A model generated the notes under the pieces. That model saw only the letters and a program-made list of their open reading frames with translations. It made no database searches and was not told where the DNA came from. A stretch of DNA of 64,000 nt from Variovorax paradoxus B4 (lineage in GTDB: Bacteria; Pseudomonadota; Gammaproteobacteria; Burkholderiales; Burkholderiaceae_C): positions 4,278,001 to 4,342,000 of the forward strand of contig NC_022247.1 of the NCBI RefSeq assembly GCF_000463015.1, given 5' to 3'. Positions 58,543 through 64,000 of the stretch are shown here, piece after piece. How positions within the stretch are numbered: position 1 is the first letter of the stretch; the number at the start of each line of letters is the position of its first letter. The translations under genes and the position numbers were made by a program.

Positions 58543-59280
58543 GTGCGCATCAAGATCATCAATCCCAACACCACCTGGAGCATGACCGAGAAGATCGGCG
58601 CCTGCGCCCGCGCGGTGGCGAGCGCCGGCACGCAGATCGTCGCGGTCAGCCCGGCCATGGGGCCGGTCTCCATCGAGAGCCACTACGACGAGGCACTGGC
58701 CGTGCCCGGCCTGCTGCAGGAGATCGCGGCCGGCGAGCGCGACGGCATCGACGGCTACGTGATCGCCTGCTTCGGCGATCCGGGCCTGAAGGCCGCCCGC
58801 GAACTGGCGCGCGGCCCGGTGGTGGGCATCGCCGAAGCCGCGATGCACATGGCCAGCATGGTGGGCAGCCGCTTCAGCGTGGTCACCACGCTGGGCCGCA
58901 CGATGGGCCAGGCCTGGCACCTGGCCGAGATCTACGGCATGGAACGCTTCTGCGCCAACGTGCGCGCCTGCGAACTGCCGGTGCTCGAACTCGAGGAGCC
59001 CGGCTCCAAGGCACGCGAGCGCATCGCCGACGAATGCAAGCGCGCGCTCGAGGAAGACGGCTCCGACTGCATCGTGCTCGGCTGCGCCGGCATGACCGAC
59101 CTGTGCGAGCACATCGGCGGCCTGCTCGGCGTGCCGGTGATCGACGGCGTGGCCGCGGCCACCAAGCTCGTCGAATCGCTGGTTGCGCTGAAGCTGCAAA
59201 CCAGCAAGCGCGGCGAACTGGCCCGTCCCCTGCCCAAGGCCATGAAGGGCACGCTCGAGGGCTTCACGCTGCGCGGCTGA
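58543..59280 (+). CDS. Allantoin racemase (Asp/Glu/hydantoin racemase family)
   Basis: 245 residues from GTG. IKIINPNTTWSMTEKIG at the N-terminus and two active-site cysteines in VIACFGDPGL and VLGCAGMTDL, the pair used for two-base racemisation. Close in pattern to HpxA-type allantoin racemase and hydantoin racemase HyuE. Interconverting R- and S-allantoin lets the stereospecific PuuE use external or spontaneously racemised allantoin imported by the adjacent permease, 27 bp upstream. Confidence 0.88.
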   Translation: MRIKIINPNTTWSMTEKIGACARAVASAGTQIVAVSPAMGPVSIESHYDEALAVPGLLQEIAAGERDGIDGYVIACFGDPGLKAARELARGPVVGIAEAAMHMASMVGSRFSVVTTLGRTMGQAWHLAEIYGMERFCANVRACELPVLELEEPGSKARERIADECKRALEEDGSDCIVLGCAGMTDLCEHIGGLLGVPVIDGVAAATKLVESLVALKLQTSKRGELARPLPKAMKGTLEGFTLRG

Positions 59281-59329
59281 CGGAGGGCGGTGCGGGCACG
59301 GCAGCCACCCACTGAGCCACAATCTCCGC

Positions 59330-60085
59330 ATGCCCCGCGCCAGCACCAAATCCACCGCCTCCCCCACCACCGCCGCTCCGGCCGAGAACGGCGCGGCGGC
59401 CACCGACAAGGGCAGCTCCATCGAAAGCATTGCGCAGGACATCGCCACCGCGATCGTCGAGAAGCGCCTGCCGCCCGGCACCTGGCTGCGCGAAGAAGCA
59501 CTGGGCCGTGTCTACTCGGTGAGCCGCACCAAGATCCGCGCGGCCTTGCTGATGCTCTCGAAAGACAAGCTCATCGAGATGATTCCCGACAAGGGCGCCT
59601 TCGTCTGCCAGCCCACGGTGCAGGAAGCGCGCGAGGTGTTCGCGGTGCGCCGCATCCTCGAAAGCGAGGTGGTGCGCCTGTTCATTGCCAATGCACGGCC
59701 GCGCGACTACCAGGTGCTGGAACAGCACATCCGCTTCGAGCGCACCGCGCTGCGCCAGACCACCACCACGGGCACCGTGCGCGAGAAGGTGCTGGGCGAT
59801 TTCCACGTGGCGCTGGCGGAGGCCACGGGCAACAAGACGCTGGCCGAGCTGGTGCGCGAACTGGTCGCGCGCAGCTCGCTGATCGCGATGCTCTACCACT
59901 CGTCGAACGACCCGCATTGCTCGTCGGACGAGCACTCGGACTTCCTGCGCATCTGCCGCAAGGGCGACGTGGAAAGCGCTGTGGCCTGCATGATCGATCA
60001 CCTGGAGCGCATCGAGGCCAGCCTCGAACTGGGTACCGAGAAGCCCGACCGCCAGCTCGATCTGGTGAAGGCTCTGCTCGCTTAG
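59330..60085 (+). CDS. GntR-family (FCD) regulator, second of the purine region
   Basis: 251 residues with an Ala/Thr-rich N-terminal tail (about 28 residues), winged helix (PPGTWLREEALGRVYSVSRT, KIRAALLMLS) and FCD domain (FAVRRILESEVVRLFI, GDFHVALAEATGNKTL, DEHSDFLRICRKGD). It resembles the GntR protein at 35836 in layout and motifs. Located 49 bp after the racemase. Its stop lies in the 10-bp target duplication of the IS4-type element; the reading frame is complete. Confidence 0.88.
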   Translation: MPRASTKSTASPTTAAPAENGAAATDKGSSIESIAQDIATAIVEKRLPPGTWLREEALGRVYSVSRTKIRAALLMLSKDKLIEMIPDKGAFVCQPTVQEAREVFAVRRILESEVVRLFIANARPRDYQVLEQHIRFERTALRQTTTTGTVREKVLGDFHVALAEATGNKTLAELVRELVARSSLIAMLYHSSNDPHCSSDEHSDFLRICRKGDVESAVACMIDHLERIEASLELGTEKPDRQLDLVKALLA

Positions 60086-60088
60086 GGA

Positions 60089-61611
60089 GAATGGCACTTA
60101 CTTTGGCCTGCATGCGTGACCGTGTCGCTGCACATGTCGACGGGCCTGCTCGCGCGGCGTCTTCAGCCATGGGTACGGTTTGGGCCGTCGCTTTCGCATT
60201 CGCGGCTCGATGCGCCCTGGGCGGTGGCCGACTTTGGATTGAGCGATCAATGCGAACAGCCGCTGGTTGTCCTTCGCGGCGCATAGTCCGCGCGTGGTCC
60301 ACTCCGCCCATAGTTGCACCGTGTGTTTGAAGCTCAGGCCGCGCGGATCGACGCCGGCCTTGCAAGCGGCCTGCGCCATCAGTAGCCGGATCACGTTGTA
60401 GGCCAGCAGGTGCACCCACATCTGTTTCTCGTTCATCTGCGGCGTCTGGCAGCTCAGCACCTCCATGCCCGTGGTGGTCTTGAGGTTTCGCAGGTCCAGC
60501 TCGACGTTCCAGCGGCGTGCGTAGAGCGCCGACAGATCACTCTTGCTCACCTCTCGAGGCTCCAGCAGCGTGGTGACCAGCACCTGGTGGCCCACCTTGG
60601 CTTCGCGCAGCATGATGTCCTCGGGCACGCGCGCGTACTGCTCGTGTGTCATCCACTCGGGACGCGCCGGCCTGGGCCAGCACACGATGTGATCGCGCGT
60701 GCCCAACTGCTGGCCGCGGCGGAAGTCCGTGATCCGCGCTCCGTGCTGCTCGAACACGACGTCCACGCCCTTGTCCAGCAGCGCGGCGATCAGGAAGTAG
60801 TTGCAGTACAGCGCGTCGGCGAGCATCACATCGCCCGCGCCAAAGCCTTCGAGCAGGCGGCGCACCAGCGCCAGTTCTCCGCTGCCCTTGCCGCTGTACG
60901 GGCCAATCGCCGCGTCCAGGGCTGCTCCAGTGGCCAGACAGATCACCGCCACCAGCCGCGCCAGCGGGAAGCCCACGCCCGGTGCCTGCGTGCTGGGCTG
61001 CGGATACACCGCCTGGTTCTCGGGCGTGTCGGGCATCGACAGGCCCGTGCCGTCCACCAACTTGACCGCGCGGCCTCGCCACTTCCAGGGCGCCAACGCC
61101 TTTGCGCTCAGCTCGCGCCCCGTTTGCTGTGTGAGCGCCGTGACCATCTCCAAGGGCAAGCGCTGGCGAGCCTTGCAAATACGCGCCCGTGCGAACGCTG
61201 CACGCGCTCAACCCGTCGGCCGCGCGCTGCGCCGCCCAGCCATTGACCGCCTTCTGGCATGAGCCATCGGCCTCCAGCGTCTGGCGCATGAACATCGACA
61301 GCGTCACCGTCGGCGGATACAGCCGCTCGCGATGCTCGGGCAGCAGCGCTTCGGTCGTCTCGAGCAACTGCGGGCTCGTCAGGATGTTGAAGAACTCCAC
61401 CGCCTCGGTCGTGCGTGCCCGCCGTTGAATGCCTCTGCGGCGTTGATGCAAATCGCTTCGGGCTTTACGATCCATGCTGGCTGGCCTTTGGTGAGATGGT
61501 TTGGATGCTTCGTAACCAACCATCCTATCGATCCAGGGTCAGCCACCCTCCCTTTGCAATCAAGCACTTACGCCTCGCCGAAGGCTCAGCGGCCCAAAGT
61601 AAGTGCCATTC
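60089..61611 (-). mobile_element. IS4-type insertion sequence with decayed transposase
   Basis: 1523 bp with terminal inverted repeats GAATGGCACTTACTTTGG (left, 60089) and its inverse ending CCATTC at 61611, differing by one extra G. It is flanked by a 10-bp target duplication CGCTTAGGGA (60079-60088 and 61612-61621). The insertion point is 3 bp after the gntR stop. Intact duplications imply a recent, single transposition. Confidence 0.92.
60098..61475 (-). pseudogene. IS4-family transposase, frameshifted
   Basis: The N-terminal part reads from ATG 61475 (MDRKARSDLHQRRRGIQRRA) to about SVRTGAY. The rest continues in another frame from ICKARQRLPLEMVTALTQ to the stop at 60098. Family members read GAYCKARQRLP here, so one extra T (A on the + strand, 61177-61179) explains the break. 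The C-terminal catalytic block YARRWNVELDLRNLKTTTG (IS4 signature with Glu) and the Asp motifs (VDGTGL, MLADALY) are kept. A programmed frameshift is possible but the sequence TATTTGC is not a usual slip site. Confidence 0.75.
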
Positions 61612-61648
61612 CGCTTAGGGAGGGTCTGGGAGGGTCTGCAAAAGCGCC

Positions 61649-62275
61649 TCAACCCAGGCGTTCCGCACCTGCGATCAGTCCGCGCAGGAACACCATGATC
61701 AGCCGTCCCGAGGGATCCGGGCGCGTGCTGATCCTCTGCAGTGCCAGCCCATGCGACAGGGCCATGAACGCGGCGGCCAGTTCGTCCGGTGCGGCAGGAG
61801 GCGTGCGCCCGAGCTTGTTGAACAGCTGGCCGATCACACCGCCGATCTCGCAGCGGTGTCTGTCCCACACCTTCTGGTACTCCGCAGCGAACGTTTGGCT
61901 GCGGTTGGCATGCAGCTGCAGTTCGATGGAAAGCATGCACCAGTCGGCATCGTGATTGAGCGTGGAAGCCCAGGCTTCCAGTTCGGCCAGCATCTGCTCG
62001 GGTTCTTGCTGCTCGTTGCCCATGACCTTGAAAAGCTGCGTCGCTTCCGCCTCCATGTGCCGCCGCAGCAACTCCAGGAGGACGTCCTCCTTGCTCGAGA
62101 AGTTCGAATAGAAGGCGCCTTGGGAGTAGCCCGCCTTGTCCGCGATGTCGCGGATCGACGCGCCCCCATAGCCGTTCGACACGAACAGGTGCTGCGCGGC
62201 TTCGATCAGACGCTCGCGCGTCTGCGCCCGGCTTTCCTCGCGGGTCAGGCGCCTTCTTGCTGTCGTCGGGCTCAT
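61649..62275 (-). CDS. TetR-family transcriptional regulator
   Basis: 208 residues. N-terminal helix-turn-helix: RERLIEAAQHLFVSNGYGGA, SIRDIADKAGYSQGAFYSNF; C-terminal ligand domain of the AcrR-like C-terminal type (AEYQKVWDRHRCEIGGVIGQ). Divergent from the epimerase gene across 119 bp rich in TTGAT/TTTGAAA repeats, so it probably represses that gene and itself. Ligand unknown. Confidence 0.9.
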   Translation of the reverse strand: MSPTTARRRLTREESRAQTRERLIEAAQHLFVSNGYGGASIRDIADKAGYSQGAFYSNFSSKEDVLLELLRRHMEAEATQLFKVMGNEQQEPEQMLAELEAWASTLNHDADWCMLSIELQLHANRSQTFAAEYQKVWDRHRCEIGGVIGQLFNKLGRTPPAAPDELAAAFMALSHGLALQRISTRPDPSGRLIMVFLRGLIAGAERLG

Positions 62276-62328
62276 GCCTCAAAAGATATCACATGAACTT
62301 TGGATATCGGACAGCCAAGATTCAGAAA

Positions 62329-62383
62329 TCACTTGATATTTGAAAATGCCGCGGCTACATTCAAAACTCGTTTGATTTTTGAA
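62329..62383. promoter_or_regulatory. Candidate TetR sites between tetR and the epimerase gene
   Basis: TTGATATTTGAAA (62334-62346) and TTGATTTTTGAAA (62372-62384) are near-identical direct repeats. TTCAAAA (62360-62366) and TTTTGAA (62377-62383) form an inverted repeat with a 10-bp spacer. They lie just upstream of the ATG at 62395. Confidence 0.5.
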
Positions 62384-62394
62384 ATTCGATTGAT

Positions 62395-63453
62395 ATGGAA
62401 AAAACCAAGGCCTTGAGGTCCGCGTTCGTCACCGGCGCGACCGGCCTTCTCGGCAACAACCTGGTGCGCGAACTGGTCGCGCGAGGCGTCTCCGTCAAGG
62501 CCCTTGTCCGCTCGAAGGCCAAGGGCCAGCAGCAGTTTGCGGGCGTGAAGGGCGTCGAACTGGTGCTGGGCGACATGGCCGATGTGCCCGCCTTCGCCGG
62601 CGCGCTGCAAGGGTGCGACGTGGTGTTCCACACTGCCGCATTCTTCCGGGACAACTTCAAGGGCGGCAGCCACTGGGAAGAGCTCAAGCGCATCAATGTG
62701 GACGGCACGCGGCAGCTCATCGAGCAGGCCTACGGTGCCGGCATCCGGCGCTTCGTCCAGACCTCGTCCATTGCGGTGCTCAACGGCGAGCCGGGCGTGC
62801 CCATGGACGAGACCTGCCTGCGCGACCTGGCCGACGCCGACGACGACTACTACCGCAGCAAGATCATGGCCGACCAGGTCGTGTCGGCCTTTCTGGGCAC
62901 GCACCCGGACATGCATGCGAGCTTTGTCCTGCCAGGATGGATGTGGGGGCCGGCCGATATCGGCCCCACCTCGTCAGGACAATTCGTCAACGATGTGGTG
63001 CTCGGAAAACTGCCCGGACTGGTACCCGGCAGCTTTTCCGTCGTCGACGCCCGCGATGTGGCAAGGGCGCAGATTTCGGCCGCGGAGCACGGGCAGCGCG
63101 GCGAACGCTACCTGGCGGCCGGCCGCCACATGACGATGCAGGAACTGGTGCCCTTGGTGGGAAAGATCGCAGGCATCAAGACGCCGACGCGCCACTTGCC
63201 CTTTCCGCTCCTGTATCTGCTGGCGGCGGTGCAGGAACTCTACGCGCGGATCACCGGCAAGCCCATCCTGCTCAGCCTGGCCACTGTGCGGCTGATGCGC
63301 AAGGAGGCGGGGCGCAGCCATTTCAATCACACGAAGAGCGAGCAGAAGCTTCAGCTGAAGTTTCGCCCGATCGAGCAGACCGTTGCCGACACGCTCGCCT
63401 GGTATCGCGGCAATGGCTGGCTGCCCGGTGTGCCGACCCGAATCGAATCCTGA
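62395..63453 (+). CDS. NAD-dependent epimerase/dehydratase (extended SDR)
   Basis: 352 residues. Rossmann motif FVTGATGLLGNNLVREL, NVDGTRQLIE, catalytic Ser in VQTSSIAVLNG and YYRSK (YxxxK). Resembles dihydroflavonol-4-reductase-like or 3-beta-hydroxysteroid dehydrogenase-like extended SDRs. Divergently controlled by the TetR gene and followed 16 bp later by an exported protein; substrate unknown. Confidence 0.87.
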   Translation: MEKTKALRSAFVTGATGLLGNNLVRELVARGVSVKALVRSKAKGQQQFAGVKGVELVLGDMADVPAFAGALQGCDVVFHTAAFFRDNFKGGSHWEELKRINVDGTRQLIEQAYGAGIRRFVQTSSIAVLNGEPGVPMDETCLRDLADADDDYYRSKIMADQVVSAFLGTHPDMHASFVLPGWMWGPADIGPTSSGQFVNDVVLGKLPGLVPGSFSVVDARDVARAQISAAEHGQRGERYLAAGRHMTMQELVPLVGKIAGIKTPTRHLPFPLLYLLAAVQELYARITGKPILLSLATVRLMRKEAGRSHFNHTKSEQKLQLKFRPIEQTVADTLAWYRGNGWLPGVPTRIES

Positions 63454-63469
63454 ACAAGGGAAAAAGACC

Positions 63470-64000
63470 GTGACCAACAGATTGATCCTGAAACTCTCGA
63501 CGGCCATCGCAGCCGTTCTTTGCATCGCGGCAGCGCCGCAGGAGTCTGCGGCCCAGGGCCTCCCTGCCGCCAGGGCCGCAGGCAGCATGGCCGAGTTCTG
63601 CAGCAAGGGGCAGGCGGAGTACCCGGGAGGCATCGCCCGCATGCATCCCTCGTTCAAATTCAACATCTGCTGGTGGCTCGAGGATGCCGGCATCGAAGCA
63701 CGCACCTTCGACGAAATCGCCGCGGCGCTGCCGGAACACGCCGGGCCGTCGCAGGCAGCCTGGCAAGCAACCTTCAACAAGCCTGCCCAGATGCATCTGG
63801 AACGGGCCCGCGCACTCGAAGAGCGGGGCAACGGCACCGCCGCATCGGCCGAATACAGGAAGGCCGCTTTCTACCTTCGGATGAACCGGCTTCCCAAGCG
63901 TGTTCCCGCGGCGGACCTGCAGGCGACCGAACGAGCCCATGCGCTCCTGGGAAAGCCGCTGCAGCGGATCGCATTCAAGACCGGCGCGAAGGAATTCATC
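63470..64000 (+). CDS. Exported protein, partial (3' end outside window)
   Basis: 177 residues visible, from GTG 63470 with AAGGG upstream. Signal peptide (MTNRLILKLSTAIAAVLCIA, cleavage near SAAQ). The visible mature part contains MHPSFKFNICWWLEDAGIEA and a helical stretch MHLERARALEEKG-like followed by YRKAAFYLRMNRLPKR. The last pattern is reminiscent of the N-terminal region of FrsA-like alpha/beta hydrolases, but no catalytic motif is inside the window, so I leave it unassigned. Likely co-transcribed with the epimerase. Confidence 0.6.
   Translation, partial: MTNRLILKLSTAIAAVLCIAAAPQESAAQGLPAARAAGSMAEFCSKGQAEYPGGIARMHPSFKFNICWWLEDAGIEARTFDEIAAALPEHAGPSQAAWQATFNKPAQMHLERARALEERGNGTAASAEYRKAAFYLRMNRLPKRVPAADLQATERAHALLGKPLQRIAFKTGAKEFI

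Overview
The window is GC-rich, densely coded bacterial DNA that looks like a beta-proteobacterium of the Comamonadaceae, most plausibly Variovorax. I infer this from gene content (Bug/TTT and TRAP binding proteins, the membrane-bound cytochrome-type urate oxidase PuuD, a fused UraD-allantoate amidohydrolase, IorA with an IorB-like partner) and codon usage; no rRNA or tRNA marker is present.

Layout. 1-2826: xanthine dehydrogenase xdhA-xdhB (minus; xdhB runs off the left edge). 3017-12079: a compact natural-product operon (minus) with a two-module NRPS ending in a reductase domain, a GT1 glycosyltransferase and an MbtH protein. 12502-14773: an Nramp-related transporter and a LysR regulator. 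14885-16841: a complete group II intron with its reverse transcriptase, lodged in the divergent promoter between that LysR gene and a PQQ-type sugar dehydrogenase/dihaem cytochrome c pair (16854-18703). 18813-24309: indolepyruvate ferredoxin oxidoreductase genes, a Bug binding protein, a hotdog thioesterase and a small lipoprotein. 24310-27795: an MgtA-type P-ATPase behind a long structured leader that holds two small ORFs. The second begins MDPAP, like the enterobacterial MgtL leader peptide, and is followed by a hairpin that masks the mgtA ribosome binding site. 27841-29961: copies of an intergenic repeat flank an aldehyde dehydrogenase.

29994-40505 is the main purine-degradation block: glycerate kinase, puuD, xdhC, uraH, a GntR regulator, puuE, fused uraD-allC and an M20 hydrolase. 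With xdhAB, and with the NCS1 permease, allantoin racemase and second GntR regulator at 57022-60085, they reconstruct hypoxanthine/xanthine to urate to 5-hydroxyisourate to OHCU to allantoin to allantoate and onward, with glycerate kinase as a probable glyoxylate outlet. The palindrome TGTATACA occurs upstream of puuD, between uraH and gntR, and upstream of the permease, which suggests one GntR regulon. An IS630 element sits in the puuD stop codon and separates puuD from glycerate kinase.

40513-56819 is a stretch of catabolic islands inside the purine region: a GntR-controlled operon (D-2-hydroxyacid dehydrogenase, TRAP transporter, two SDRs, an ICL/PEPM lyase, a DHDPS-family lyase), a class V PLP enzyme with an orphan binding protein under a LysR regulator, a SET-domain protein, and an IclR-linked cupin/SDR/Bug/SDR operon. 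An IS4-type element with a frameshifted transposase (60089-61611), a TetR/epimerase pair and the start of an exported protein close the window. All assignments rest on reading the sequence; no database search was run.
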